Both the position numbers and the translations under genes were made by a program. The notes beneath the pieces are model-generated. The model was given only the letters and a program-made list of their open reading frames with translations. It was not told where the DNA came from and searched no databases. DNA of 64,000 nt. Origin: Falsiroseomonas tokyonensis (lineage in GTDB: Bacteria > Pseudomonadota > Alphaproteobacteria > Acetobacterales > Acetobacteraceae). Location of the stretch: NCBI RefSeq assembly GCF_019024325.1, contig NZ_JAFNJS010000010.1, positions 1 through 64,000 of the forward strand, given 5' to 3'. Position 1 is the stretch's first letter. Every line of letters starts with the position of its first letter. Shown here piece by piece: positions 34,353-43,112 of this stretch.

Positions 34353-35051
34353 TCAGCAGGGGACCAGGCGGATATCCTCGACCTGCGCATCGATGCGGCT
34401 GCCGGTATCGTCCACATCGGTGGAGATCGCCACCTCCTGCAGCGGCGGCACATTGGCCCCGCCGAAGGCCGCGCGCCAATCGGCGCCGAGGTCCACCCGC
34501 TCCTCCACCCACCGTCCCTGCGGCGTGCTGGCCGGGCGCAGGATGCGGACGCGGGAGATGGCAGGGCCGTAGGGGCTGGCGAAGAACCGGCCCGCCCCTT
34601 CCTGCCCCGTGCCGCCCCAGACATAGGACAGGGTGCTGCGCGGCAGCCGGTGATCCCCCGCCACCGCCTGCGCCACCGCCATCTGCGCCCGCGCGGCGAT
34701 GCCGGCATTGGGCCCGTAGTCGGAAAAGCCCACGGTCAGCGAAACGGCCCGGTCATCTCCGCCCTTGCGGGTCAGGTCGGTCGCGGGCGGCCCGGCATCG
34801 ACGCGCCAGCGCCAGGCAAGGCAGGTCGCCGGCCCGCTAAGCGTCCGGTAGAGGAAGGCGGCCTCTCCGCTGCCCAGCAAACGGACCCCGCCGGTGGGCG
34901 TCGCTTCGAAGCGCGCGGGCGGGATGCCCTGCCACAGCACCTTGCGCCAGCCCAGCCGCTCAAGCTCCGGCGCCGTCCGCCCGGGGGCGATGGCGGCGGC
35001 GAGCAGGGGGGCGGCACAGGCCAGGCCCAGCGCCAGGGCGAGACGCTTCAT
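34353..35051 (-). CDS. DUF3047 domain-containing periplasmic protein
   Basis: A 232-residue protein with a signal peptide (about 1-20) and the DUF3047 pattern: LAWRWRVDAGPPATDLTRKGGDDRAVSLTVGF, then TLSYVWGG and PASTPQGRWVEERVDLGADW. The family has a jelly-roll-like predicted fold and no known function. It precedes the flavin reductase on the same strand with a gap of about 50 bases. Two cysteines flank the chain. Confidence 0.8.
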   Translation of the reverse strand: MKRLALALGLACAAPLLAAAIAPGRTAPELERLGWRKVLWQGIPPARFEATPTGGVRLLGSGEAAFLYRTLSGPATCLAWRWRVDAGPPATDLTRKGGDDRAVSLTVGFSDYGPNAGIAARAQMAVAQAVAGDHRLPRSTLSYVWGGTGQEGAGRFFASPYGPAISRVRILRPASTPQGRWVEERVDLGADWRAAFGGANVPPLQEVAISTDVDDTGSRIDAQVEDIRLVPC

Positions 35052-35098
35052 GTCTCGTTAAGTGAGTGCCCCCGGCGCCTGAAACAAGGGCGCAACCG

Positions 35099-35674
35099 TC
35101 AGTCGGTCCCCTGGGCGCCCCCCTCGGCCAGCCCGCGCACGGCCAGCCAGTCCGGGCGGGTTACCCGGTACCAGAGATGGCGGCGCAGCCGATGGTCCTT
35201 CGGCAGGCGGGGGTGGTCGAATTCGCCCTGCCGCCGCATCCCCAGCCGTTCCATCAGCCGCCAGGAGGGCTCGTTCACCGGTGGGGTGAAGGCCACGATC
35301 CGCTCCAGGCCAAGCCGCCCGAAGCCATGGGCCAGCGCCAGCCGCGCCGCTTCCTCGGCGAAGCCCTGGCGCTGGTACGCGGGGGCGATGCGCCAGCCGA
35401 TCTCGACGGCGGGGGTGAAGGGCGCCTGCCAGGGGATCTCCAGTAGCCCGACCACGCCGATGCAGCCGGCCCCCGGCAGCTCCACCGCGCCGAAGGAATA
35501 GCCGCGGTCCCGCTGATGGGCGATCAGCCGCGCCACCCAGGCATCGCTCTCCTCGCGGGTCATGGGCGCGGCGAAGTGGCGCATCACGGCCGGGTCGCCG
35601 TTCAGGGCGAAGACGGCCTCGGCATCGCTGGGAGCCAGGGGGCGGAGCGTGAGGCGAGGGCCGTGCAGATGCAT
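35099..35674 (-). CDS. GNAT family N-acetyltransferase (RimJ/RimL-like)
   Basis: A 191-residue acetyltransferase of the Acetyltransf_3 type. It opens with RLTLRPLAPSDAEAVF; the acetyl-CoA loop is AYQRQGFAEEAARLAL, followed by IVAFTPPVNEPSWRLMERLGM, where the asparagine and LGM end are characteristic of RimJ/RimL proteins. The acceptor (protein N-terminus or small molecule) cannot be told. It is transcribed away from the CoA-transferase operon. Confidence 0.88.
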   Translation of the reverse strand: MHLHGPRLTLRPLAPSDAEAVFALNGDPAVMRHFAAPMTREESDAWVARLIAHQRDRGYSFGAVELPGAGCIGVVGLLEIPWQAPFTPAVEIGWRIAPAYQRQGFAEEAARLALAHGFGRLGLERIVAFTPPVNEPSWRLMERLGMRRQGEFDHPRLPKDHRLRRHLWYRVTRPDWLAVRGLAEGGAQGTD

Positions 35675-35768
35675 GGGCCGATCCTATCGCCGGCATGACG
35701 GGCTTGCCATCGGCCCTCTTCGCGTTCGCGGCAAGCCGGCGTAGGTAGGGGGGAATGAGGACCGTCAC

Positions 35769-36596
35769 ATGATCCCACATACCCCGGACAGCCTGGCCGC
35801 CAGCGTGCCGGATGGCGCGCTGGTGGCGCTTCCCCCCGACAATTCGCTGCCCTCCGTGGCGCTGGCCCGCGCCCTGGTGCGGCGCGGTGCAAAGGATCTG
35901 CGGCTGCTCGGCGTGCCGGTCTCCGGCTTCGCGACGGACCTGCTGATCGGCGCCGGCTGCGTGGCGGAGGTGCAGACCAGCGCCGTCTCCCTCGGCGAGG
36001 CCGGCTTCGCGCCGCGCTTCACCGCGGCGCTGAAGGCCGGCCAGATCACGGTGCGGGACGCCACCTGCCCGGCCATCCATTCCATGCTGCAGGCGGCGGA
36101 GAAGGGCATTCCCTTCATGCCGCTGCGCGGCATCATCGGCAGCGACATTCTGCGAAACCGTCCCGACTGGAAGGTGGTGCCGAACCCGTTGGGCGATGGC
36201 GTCTCGGACCCCATCGTGCTGCTGCCGGCGCTGTCGCCCGATGTCGCGCTGATCCATGGCGTGATGGCGGATGAGGCGGGCAACGTCTGGGTCGGCCGCC
36301 GCCGCGAATGCGCGACGCTGGCCCATGCCAGCCAGCGCGTGCTGGCCACGGTGGAGCGCCTGGTGAAGGGCGACATGCTGGAGGATGAGCGCCTCGCCCC
36401 CGGCGTCATCAGCGGCACCTATATCGAGAAGGTGGCGGTGGCCGAGCGTGGCGCCTGGCCCGTGGCGCTGCTGGACGAGTACGCCTTCGACGCCGCGCAT
36501 GTCGCCGAATATGCGCGCCTGGCCAAGACCGAGGCCGGCTTCGCCGAATACCTGGACCGCTACGTCTTCAACGCCCGCGCGCAGGCGGCAGAATAA
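35769..36596 (+). CDS. Family I CoA-transferase, subunit A
   Basis: A 275-residue alpha subunit of the glutaconate/3-oxoacid CoA-transferase family: SVPDGALVALPPDN, SLPSVALARALVRRGAKDLRL, VEVQTSAVSLGEAG and PFMPLRGIIGSD. It would activate a carboxylic acid by moving CoA from a donor acyl-CoA. Its TAA shares one base with the ATG of subunit B. Start ATG 35769 lacks a strong ribosome site. Substrate unknown; the coupled CaiB homologue implies a two-step CoA-ester pathway. Confidence 0.85.
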   Translation: MIPHTPDSLAASVPDGALVALPPDNSLPSVALARALVRRGAKDLRLLGVPVSGFATDLLIGAGCVAEVQTSAVSLGEAGFAPRFTAALKAGQITVRDATCPAIHSMLQAAEKGIPFMPLRGIIGSDILRNRPDWKVVPNPLGDGVSDPIVLLPALSPDVALIHGVMADEAGNVWVGRRRECATLAHASQRVLATVERLVKGDMLEDERLAPGVISGTYIEKVAVAERGAWPVALLDEYAFDAAHVAEYARLAKTEAGFAEYLDRYVFNARAQAAE

Positions 36597-37354
36597 TGAT
36601 CAAGCTCGAAGAGCGCCTCGCCGCCAGCCTGGCGCGGCTGATCCTGGACCCGGCGGCGCCGCCGGCGCGCCACATCGCGGTGGGGGCGGCCAGCCCGATT
36701 CCGGCGGCCGCCTGCTGGCTGGTGAAGAAGCAGGGCCATCCGGTGCGGCTCTCCCTGCTGCACAAGCGCACGGGCAACCCCTTCTCCGAGGGCTCGCGCG
36801 AGCTCTTCGACCTGACCGGGCAGGGGCGGATCGACCTGTTCTTCCTCGGCGGCGGGCAGATCGACGGGAAGGCGAACCTGAACCTGGTTGGCACCGGCGA
36901 ATGGCCGGGCGGATCTCCCCAAGGCGGCGTGCGCTTCCCCGGCAGTTTCGGCAGCGCCTTCATGTACTTCATGACACCGCGCACCATCCTGTTCCGCGAG
37001 GAGCATTCGCCCCGCGTGCTGGTGCCGCAGGTGGACAATATCTCCGCCCCCGGCGTCTCCGAGCCCGGCGTCTTCCGGCGCGGCACGGCGCAGGCGCTGG
37101 TGACGGGCAAATGCGTCTTCGCCTTCCATCCGGACCGCGCCCGCTTCTCGCTGACCAGCCTGCATCCGGGCGAGACGGTCGACGGCATCCGCGCCGCCAC
37201 CGGCTTCGACTTCGATGTGCCGGCCGATGTGCCGCAGACCCCCGATCCGACCGAGGCCGAGCTGGCGCTGCTGCGCGGCCCGATCTGCGACGAGATGCTG
37301 GAAACCTATCCGGAGTTCTGTGCCCGCGTGTTCGACAGGAAATTGGCGGCATGA
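36596..37354 (+). CDS. Family I CoA-transferase, subunit B
   Basis: A 252-residue beta subunit with the pattern IAVGAASPIPAAACWLVKK, FFLGGGQIDGKANLNLVG and a conserved glutamate-bearing region. Family I enzymes form a glutamyl-CoA intermediate on the beta subunit; I cannot fix the residue with certainty from sequence alone. It overlaps subunit A by one base and the CaiB gene by four (ATGA), so A, B and CaiB should be made in fixed ratio. Confidence 0.83.
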   Translation: MIKLEERLAASLARLILDPAAPPARHIAVGAASPIPAAACWLVKKQGHPVRLSLLHKRTGNPFSEGSRELFDLTGQGRIDLFFLGGGQIDGKANLNLVGTGEWPGGSPQGGVRFPGSFGSAFMYFMTPRTILFREEHSPRVLVPQVDNISAPGVSEPGVFRRGTAQALVTGKCVFAFHPDRARFSLTSLHPGETVDGIRAATGFDFDVPADVPQTPDPTEAELALLRGPICDEMLETYPEFCARVFDRKLAA

Positions 37355-38586
37355 CCGACGCTGTCCCCATGACCCAGGGCAAGGGCCTGGCCCTGTCCCC
37401 CGGCGCGCTGGCCGGCCTCAAGGTCATCGACCTCACCCGCGTCCTCGGCGGCCCCTATTGCACCATGATCCTCTCCGACCACGGGGCGGAGGTGGTGAAG
37501 ATCGAGCCGCCGCAGGGCGACGAGGTGCGCGACTGGGGCCCGCCCTTCGTGGAGGGCTCCGCCAGCTACTTCATCGGCGTGAACCGCAACAAGCAGTCCC
37601 TGGCGCTGGACCTCGGCAAGCCCGAGGGGCGGGACGTGCTGATGCGCCTGCTCGAAGGCGCCGATGTGCTGATCGAGAACTACAAGCCCGGCGCCATGGA
37701 GAAATGGGGCATGGGCTATGCCGATGTCCTGTCTAAGCGTTTTCCCAAATTGGTGCATTGCCGCGTCTCCGGCTTCGGGCCGGATGGGCCGCTCGGCGCC
37801 CTGCCGGGCTATGACGCGGTGATCCAGGCCATGGTCGGGCTCATGTCGATCAATGGCAATGAGACGACCGGCCCGCTGCGCATGGGCACGCCGATCGTCG
37901 ACCTGGCCACCGGATTGTATTCCGCCATCGCCATCCTGATGGCGCTGCAGGAGCGCACGAAGAGCGGCCAGGGCCAGTTCCTCGACATGTCCCTGCATGA
38001 TTGCGGCATGGCCCTGCTGCACCCCCAGGCCGCAAATTACTTCCTGAATGACAAGCGCCCGAAGGCCACGGGCAATCCACACCCCAATATCTCGCCCTAT
38101 TCCAAGTATCGGACCAAGACCTGCGAGATCTTCCTGGCCGTTGGCAATGACCCCACCTTCCGGAAGGTCTGCAAGTTCCTGTCGCTGGACAGCCTGCCGG
38201 ACGATCCTCGCTTCAAGACCAATGGCGACCGCCTGACGCATCGCGATACGCTGACGGAAATACTGGAAGCGCGGCTGGCGGCGGAGGATGGGCACGCGCT
38301 CTGTGACCTGCTGCTGAAGGCCGGCGTGCCGGCCGGGCCGGTGATGCATGTGGACGAGGCGATGAATGCGCCCCATACCGCACATCGCCAGATGGTCACG
38401 GAGCTCGGCAGCTACCGGGGCCTCGGCACGCCGATCAAGATGAGCCGGACGCCCGGCGGCACCCGCGCCGCCCCGCCCCGCTTCAATGAACATGGCGAAG
38501 AGATCCTCGCCCGCCACGGTTTCACGGCGGAGGAGGTGGATGCGTTGAAAGCGAAGGGGATTGTGGTGGCGGTACGCCGGACATGA
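37351..38586 (+). CDS. Family III (CaiB/BaiF) CoA-transferase
   Basis: A 411-residue CoA-transferase. It opens LAGLKVIDLTRVLGGPYCTM, then AEVVKIEPPQGDEVRDWGPP and NRNKQSLALDLGKPEGRD; the catalytic aspartate is D184 in GTPIVDLATGL, aligned with the Asp of formyl-CoA transferase. The start is ATG 37351, overlapping the previous stop; the long upstream frame is a shadow of the two preceding genes. With the family I enzyme it probably activates and then transfers CoA between related dicarboxylic or hydroxy acids. Confidence 0.93.
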   Translation: MTDAVPMTQGKGLALSPGALAGLKVIDLTRVLGGPYCTMILSDHGAEVVKIEPPQGDEVRDWGPPFVEGSASYFIGVNRNKQSLALDLGKPEGRDVLMRLLEGADVLIENYKPGAMEKWGMGYADVLSKRFPKLVHCRVSGFGPDGPLGALPGYDAVIQAMVGLMSINGNETTGPLRMGTPIVDLATGLYSAIAILMALQERTKSGQGQFLDMSLHDCGMALLHPQAANYFLNDKRPKATGNPHPNISPYSKYRTKTCEIFLAVGNDPTFRKVCKFLSLDSLPDDPRFKTNGDRLTHRDTLTEILEARLAAEDGHALCDLLLKAGVPAGPVMHVDEAMNAPHTAHRQMVTELGSYRGLGTPIKMSRTPGGTRAAPPRFNEHGEEILARHGFTAEEVDALKAKGIVVAVRRT

Positions 38587-39122
38587 GCACGACGAGACCA
38601 GATGCCCCGCGCAGCCTGCGCGCCATCGAGCAGCCGGCCGAGATCGAGCGCCTGCTGGCCCTCTGGGCCGCCGCCTTCGAGGAGAAGTCCATCCCGGCCC
38701 GCGCCAGGCCGCGGCTGCGCCCGGCCGCGACCGGCCGCAAGGCCGGCTGCACCCTGTGGCAGGCCAAGGTTTCGGGGCTGGAGATGAATATCTGCCTGGA
38801 GGAGGTCAGCTCCGAGCGCTGGCGCCTCGACCACGGCAACCAGGGCGCGCTGGCCATGCGGGACGGCGTCCCGGTGCTGCTGCGGCAATGGTATGTGAAG
38901 CGGGCCCCGGCCGATGCCTCGCTTTCCGCCGCCGAGATCGCCCAGGTGACGGAGGAGGCGCCCTTCTACGTCACCCCCGGCGTGCATCGCGGCGCCCCCT
39001 CCGAACGCCGGCTGTACCAGCTGGTGGCGGATCTTTCCGCCACGCCCGAGGTGATCCGCCAGCAGACCGCGGATGCCATCGCCCGCCAGACGGCGGCGAC
39101 CGAGAAGTTCGGCTTCGCCTGA
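38583..39122 (+). CDS. Hypothetical protein, last gene of the CoA-transferase operon
   Basis: A 179-residue soluble protein that I do not recognise. It overlaps the CaiB stop (ATGA), so it is translated with the operon. Visible features: a helical N-terminus (EIERLLALWAAAFEEK), a cysteine-containing beta-rich middle (GCTLWQAKVSGLEMNICLEE) and a helical end (VIRQQTADAIARQTAA). No signal peptide. A strong hairpin plus T-run follows directly, marking the operon end. Confidence 0.7.
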   Translation: MSTTRPDAPRSLRAIEQPAEIERLLALWAAAFEEKSIPARARPRLRPAATGRKAGCTLWQAKVSGLEMNICLEEVSSERWRLDHGNQGALAMRDGVPVLLRQWYVKRAPADASLSAAEIAQVTEEAPFYVTPGVHRGAPSERRLYQLVADLSATPEVIRQQTADAIARQTAATEKFGFA

Positions 39123-39161
39123 GATCAACGGCCGCCTTCGGCGGCGCGTTGATCTTCTTTT
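39123..39161 (+). terminator. Rho-independent terminator of the CoA-transferase operon
   Basis: Stem GATCAACGGCCGCC with GGCGGCGCGTTGATC (one bulge, TTC loop), followed by TTCTTTT, starting directly after the stop codon. Confidence 0.8.
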
Positions 39162-39363
39162 CGTGCCCTGACGCGCCGGGCGGCCGCTCCGCGGCCTTGG
39201 CTCGCCGCATTCGCGGCCTCGGCCGCCGATGGCGGCCGCAGGTCGTGCAATTCTGCCGTAGCTTCGATCGTGAGTCCTCTCCCCAAGCCGGGAGAGGGCG
39301 CGCGCGGCAGACCCGCGCAAGCACCGGATGGCGTCCGGCCCGCGCCGCGGCCTATCCAGCCGC

Positions 39364-40278
39364 ATGCCGACCCAAATGACCGCCCGCCTCTGGATCCTGC
39401 TGCTGGCGCTCTCGGTCATCTGGGGCGGGTCCTTCTTCTTCATGGCCGTCGCGCTGCGCGGCTTTCCGCCCTTCACCATCGTGCTGGTGCGCGTGGCGCT
39501 GGCCGCCCTCACCTTGGCGCTGGCCTGCCGCATCCTCGGCCTGCGCCTGCCGGCCGGGCGCTCGGCCTGGATCGCCTGCGCCGGGATGGGGCTGTTGAAC
39601 AATGCCATCCCCTTCACCCTGATCGTGCTGGGCCAGCAGTACATCCCCTCCGGCCTCGCCGCGGTGGTGAATGCCGCGACGCCTGTCTTCGCCGTGCTGG
39701 CGGCGCATTGGCTGACCACCGACGAGAAGCTGAAGCCGAACCGGCTGGCGGGCACGCTGCTCGGCCTGGTGGGGGTGGCCATCCTGGCCGGCCCCGCCGC
39801 CTTCGGCCGCGGCGCGGCCAATGAGGCGCTGGGCATAGCGCTATGTCTTGGCGCCTGCCTGTCCTATGGCCTGTCGGGTGTCTGGTCGCGTCGGCTGAAG
39901 CGCGCGGGCCTGGCGCCGCTGCCGGCGGCGGCGGGGCAGTGCCTGGCCTCCAGCCTCATCATGCTGCCGCTGGCGTTGGGCTTCGACCGACCCTGGACCC
40001 TGCCCACCCCGCCGGCGGAGGCGGTGGCCGCGCTGCTGGCGCTCGGCCTGCTGGCGACCGCGCTGGCCTATGCGCTGTACTTCGCCATCCTGGCCGGGGC
40101 CGGCGCCACCAATACCATGCTGGTGACGCTGCTGGTGCCGGTGACGGCGCTGTTGCTGGGCTGGCTGGTGCTGGATGAGGCGCTGGCACCGCGGCACCTG
40201 GCCGGCATGGCGGTGATCGGCCTCGGCTTGCTGGCGATCGATGGGCGGCTGCTGCGCCGCGTCTTCACCGCCCGTTGA
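39364..40278 (+). CDS. EamA/DMT-family transporter
   Basis: A 304-residue inner-membrane protein with ten helices in two EamA repeats: AALSVIWGGSFFF-like opening (LLALSVIWGGSFFF), and FTLIVLGQQYIPSG, later the second repeat LGLLATALAYALYF. The family exports amino acids, sugars or drugs; specificity cannot be read. The start is ATG 39364 (MPTQMTARLWIL); twelve in-frame residues upstream are doubtful. Confidence 0.88.
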   Translation: MPTQMTARLWILLLALSVIWGGSFFFMAVALRGFPPFTIVLVRVALAALTLALACRILGLRLPAGRSAWIACAGMGLLNNAIPFTLIVLGQQYIPSGLAAVVNAATPVFAVLAAHWLTTDEKLKPNRLAGTLLGLVGVAILAGPAAFGRGAANEALGIALCLGACLSYGLSGVWSRRLKRAGLAPLPAAAGQCLASSLIMLPLALGFDRPWTLPTPPAEAVAALLALGLLATALAYALYFAILAGAGATNTMLVTLLVPVTALLLGWLVLDEALAPRHLAGMAVIGLGLLAIDGRLLRRVFTAR

Positions 40279-40294
40279 GGGCTGGCCTGCGAGC

Positions 40295-40477
40295 ATGGCC
40301 CGCATGGAGATCGTCAACGGCTATCCCTGCCGCGACTGCACCGATGTGGCGCGGGCGAAGAAGAACATCGACCCGGCGAAGCCCGAACAGGGCGCGGCAC
40401 CGAAGCCGGAGCCCGCCTGGGTGGCCGCCGCCGCCGCGGCCGGGGTGCCGCAGCGGCTGCTCGACCTTTACGTCTGA
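40295..40477 (+). CDS. Small CxxC protein, hypothetical
   Basis: A 60-residue protein (MARMEIVNGYPCRDCTDVAR...) that starts 16 bases after the transporter stop. It has one CxxC pair (CRDC), KKNIDPAKPEQG, an Ala-rich helix and a short hydrophobic end. Similar short proteins with YPCRNC/NIDPAKP-like sequence seem familiar from alphaproteobacteria, from memory; no function is known. It could bind a metal or interact with a partner. The ribosome site is weak. Confidence 0.5.
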   Translation: MARMEIVNGYPCRDCTDVARAKKNIDPAKPEQGAAPKPEPAWVAAAAAAGVPQRLLDLYV

Positions 40478-40481
40478 TCGA

Positions 40482-40895
40482 TCAGGGCCAGCGGAAGTCG
40501 CGCACGAAGGCTTCCTGCGCGGCCGTCTCCGCCGCATGCGGCAGGTAGTGCGCGCGCACATGCGCCAGCGCATCGCCGGGCACCCCCGCCGCCTTGGCCA
40601 GGCAGCCCATGAACAGGCCGGTGCGGCCGACACCGGCGCGGCAGCCGATATGCACGGGGCGCTCCGGCTCCGCCTCCAACTGCCGGAGCACCTCGCCCAC
40701 CGCCTGGCGCAGCGCCACGGGATCCGGCAGGCCGAAATCCGCGGTGGGCAGCTTCACATCCGCCAGCCAGGCCTTTTGCGCCTCCATCTCCAGGCAGACG
40801 CCGTAGGCGCCCGGCGGGATGGAATCGAAAGGCCTGCCGGTGATGGTCACGGCCCGACCGGCGACCGTCAGCGGCAGCCGTCCCCGCACCGTCAC
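40482..40895 (-). CDS. Protein tyrosine/dual-specificity phosphatase-like protein
   Basis: A 137-residue protein with the CX5R signature: HIGCRAGVGRTG gives C85 and R91. The P-loop is complete, so it is probably active on phosphotyrosine, phosphoserine or a phospholipid. It starts GTG 40895, overlapping the cytochrome gene stop (GTGA). Its first strand (TVAGRAVTITGRPF) is atypical but the fold size fits small atypical DSPs. Coupling to a cytochrome gene has no obvious meaning. Confidence 0.85.
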   Translation of the reverse strand: MTVRGRLPLTVAGRAVTITGRPFDSIPPGAYGVCLEMEAQKAWLADVKLPTADFGLPDPVALRQAVGEVLRQLEAEPERPVHIGCRAGVGRTGLFMGCLAKAAGVPGDALAHVRAHYLPHAAETAAQEAFVRDFRWP

Positions 40896-41743
40896 GGCTG
40901 GGGCGGAAGGCTGCGCAGATAGGCGATCAGGTCCGAAAGCTCCTGCTGCGTCATGTTGCGATAGGCCCAGAAGGCCATGGGCGGCGCCAGCGGCCGGTCG
41001 GTGGCGGAGATGCCCTGCGTCACCGCGCGGATGATCTGTGCATCGGTCCAGCCGCCCAGCCCATTGGCATGCGGCGTCAGGTTCGCCGCCACGGAAACGC
41101 CCCAGGGGCCGCGGAATTCCATGCCGCCGGCGCCCAGCCGGCTGCGGTCATTCTGCCCGGTGGGCAGCATCGGCGTATGGCATTCCATGCAGTGGGCGAC
41201 CGCATTGGCGAGATATTCGCCCCGCGCCACGGGGGTGTTCGCAGGCTCCGGCACGCTGGTGACGGGCGGGCCATAGGCCGGCGGCAGGGTGATGCGATAG
41301 ACGCTGCGCTCCACCCGGTTCTGCACCGGCGGCACGGTGCGCAGATAGGCGACCATCGCCGCCACGTCGCGATCCGACAGGCCGCGATACAGCGTCATCG
41401 GCATGGGCGGGCCGATCAGGCGGCCATCCGGGCGGATCCCTTCCCGGATCGCGCGGGCCAGCTGCGCATCGGTCCAGCGGCCGATGCCGGTCTCGGGGTC
41501 CGGGGTGATATTGGGGGCGACGGCGCGGAAGGGCGGCTCGTCGAAGACCGACCCACCGGCCAGGGTCTTGCCCGGCACCGGCCCCTGCGGGCCCATCGGC
41601 GTGTGGCAATTGCCGCAGGCCCCGGTGACCTCCACCAGGTGACGCCCCCGCTCCAGCAGCGCCGCATCCTGCGCCAGGGCCGGCCCTGGGCCTGAAGCCA
41701 GCAAGCCAGCCGCCAGGGCGGCGGCGCGCAGCGAGACACGCAT
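40892..41743 (-). CDS. Dihaem cytochrome c (class I, alcohol dehydrogenase subunit-like)
   Basis: A 283-residue periplasmic protein with a Sec signal (cleavage after ALAQ, residue about 25) and two CXXCH sites, CGNCH (43-47) and CMECH (185-189), each in a cytochrome c domain with a distal methionine (PMPMTLYRGLS, PPMAFWAYRNMT). It resembles the cytochrome subunits of membrane dehydrogenases or thiosulfate-type electron carriers, but no dehydrogenase gene is adjacent. ATG 41743 gives the natural signal peptide; the upstream in-frame extension is not part of it. Confidence 0.92.
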   Translation of the reverse strand: MRVSLRAAALAAGLLASGPGPALAQDAALLERGRHLVEVTGACGNCHTPMGPQGPVPGKTLAGGSVFDEPPFRAVAPNITPDPETGIGRWTDAQLARAIREGIRPDGRLIGPPMPMTLYRGLSDRDVAAMVAYLRTVPPVQNRVERSVYRITLPPAYGPPVTSVPEPANTPVARGEYLANAVAHCMECHTPMLPTGQNDRSRLGAGGMEFRGPWGVSVAANLTPHANGLGGWTDAQIIRAVTQGISATDRPLAPPMAFWAYRNMTQQELSDLIAYLRSLPPQP

Positions 41744-41896
41744 GGACAACTTCCCCCGGATGATACGATCCCGGCGCGAAACCTGCCCCAGCGGCCGGGC
41801 AGCGACAAGCGGCCACCGGCGTCTCGCCTGCTCCAAGAAAGGCCCGCCGCGCCCCGGCGGGGTCCGGGCGCCGTGAATTCGGCGTGAGGCGCGGCC

Positions 41897-42181
41897 TCAG
41901 CGTTCGATGCGCACGCCCTGCCAGAAGGCGATATGGTCCTTGATGGCCGAGGCGGCGGCCTTGGGCTCGGCATAGTACCAAGCGGCCGCGGCGTTCACCT
42001 GCCCGTCCACCACCACGTCATGGTAGCGCGCCAGGCCCTTCCAGCCGCAGACCGTGGTTTTCGCGGAAGGGCGCAGCAGGTCCGGCCGCACCGTCTCGGG
42101 CGGGAAATAGACATTGCCCTCGACCAGTTCGAAGCGGTCGCTTTCGGCGATCACCGTGCCGTTCCAGATCGCGCGTGCCAT
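41897..42181 (-). CDS. DUF427 domain-containing protein
   Basis: A 94-residue protein of the DUF427 family: MARAIWNGTVIAESD, VEGNVYFPPETV, TVCGWKGLARYHDV and NAAAAWYYAEPKAAA, the conserved aromatic pattern. Soluble, cytoplasmic, function unknown. ATG 42181 is the correct start; a longer in-frame stretch overlaps pssA. Its cysteine and tryptophan are family-conserved. Confidence 0.9.
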   Translation of the reverse strand: MARAIWNGTVIAESDRFELVEGNVYFPPETVRPDLLRPSAKTTVCGWKGLARYHDVVVDGQVNAAAAWYYAEPKAAASAIKDHIAFWQGVRIER

Positions 42182-42233
42182 GCCCAAACCTCGCCGGAGA
42201 CCCCGCTGGCAGATGCGGCGGGATCGGGGCAGG

Positions 42234-43112
42234 TCAAGGGGCGGGGGCAGCCTCCGGCTCCGCCGCATCGCCCGATTCCGCGTCCCGTTTCAGCAGGATG
42301 TAGGACCGCACGGAGAAGGGCAGCATGCCGAGATAGATCAGCCCGCCCGCCGCCAGCGCCGCCCAGGGCTCCGCCACCAGCAGCGCGACATAGAGGCCGA
42401 CGCCCAGCAGCAGCGGCAGCACCATGGCGCGCGGCACCCGGAAGTTCTTGAAGGACCAGGTCGGCAGGGTGCTGACCATCAGCACGCCGACCGCCACCAG
42501 CACCACGCCCACCAGGATCGGGTGGCGGATGGCGGCGCCGGTGTTCAGCCAGCCCCATTCGGAAAAGGCCAGGGCGCCGAACAGCGGGAACAGGGCGCAG
42601 CCGGCGCCGGCCGGGGCGGGGACGCCGGTGAAGAAGTTGTAGGCATAGGCGGGCTTCGGCGCCGGGCCGATATCCAGCGAGGCATTGAAGCGTGCCAGCC
42701 TGAGCGCGGAGCAGACGGCGAACAGCAGGCAGGGCACGAAGCCCAGCGGCCCCACCGTATGCATGGACCACAGGTACAGGACCATGGCCGGCGCGACGCC
42801 GAAGGACAGGAAATCCGCCAGGCTGTCGAATTCGGCGCCGAAGCGGGATGTCGCCTTCAGCAGCCGTGCCAGGCGCCCGTCCAGCCCGTCGATCACCGCC
42901 GCCACCACGATCAGCGCGGCGGCCAGCGCAAAGCGGTCCTCAATGGCGGCACGGATCGCCACCAGCCCGGCGCAGAGGCCGAGCATGGTCAGGATATTCG
43001 GGATCAGCCGGTTGAAGGACAGGCCTTCGAAGCGCGGGCGGCTGCGCGGGCGGAAGCGGCGCAGCCGGCCGATGCGGGGCGGCGCCGGCGGCAGGCCGGG
43101 CTCCTCGCTCAT
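42234..43112 (-). CDS. pssA: CDP-diacylglycerol-serine O-phosphatidyltransferase
   Basis: A 292-residue membrane enzyme with the CDP-alcohol phosphatidyltransferase motif DGRLAR...G...D...D (D78, G79, A82, R83, G92, D96, D100). It makes phosphatidylserine from CDP-diacylglycerol and serine. Eight or so hydrophobic segments follow. ATG 43112 overlaps the psd stop (ATGA). With psd it forms the two-step pathway to phosphatidylethanolamine. Confidence 0.95.
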   Translation of the reverse strand: MSEEPGLPPAPPRIGRLRRFRPRSRPRFEGLSFNRLIPNILTMLGLCAGLVAIRAAIEDRFALAAALIVVAAVIDGLDGRLARLLKATSRFGAEFDSLADFLSFGVAPAMVLYLWSMHTVGPLGFVPCLLFAVCSALRLARFNASLDIGPAPKPAYAYNFFTGVPAPAGAGCALFPLFGALAFSEWGWLNTGAAIRHPILVGVVLVAVGVLMVSTLPTWSFKNFRVPRAMVLPLLLGVGLYVALLVAEPWAALAAGGLIYLGMLPFSVRSYILLKRDAESGDAAEPEAAPAP

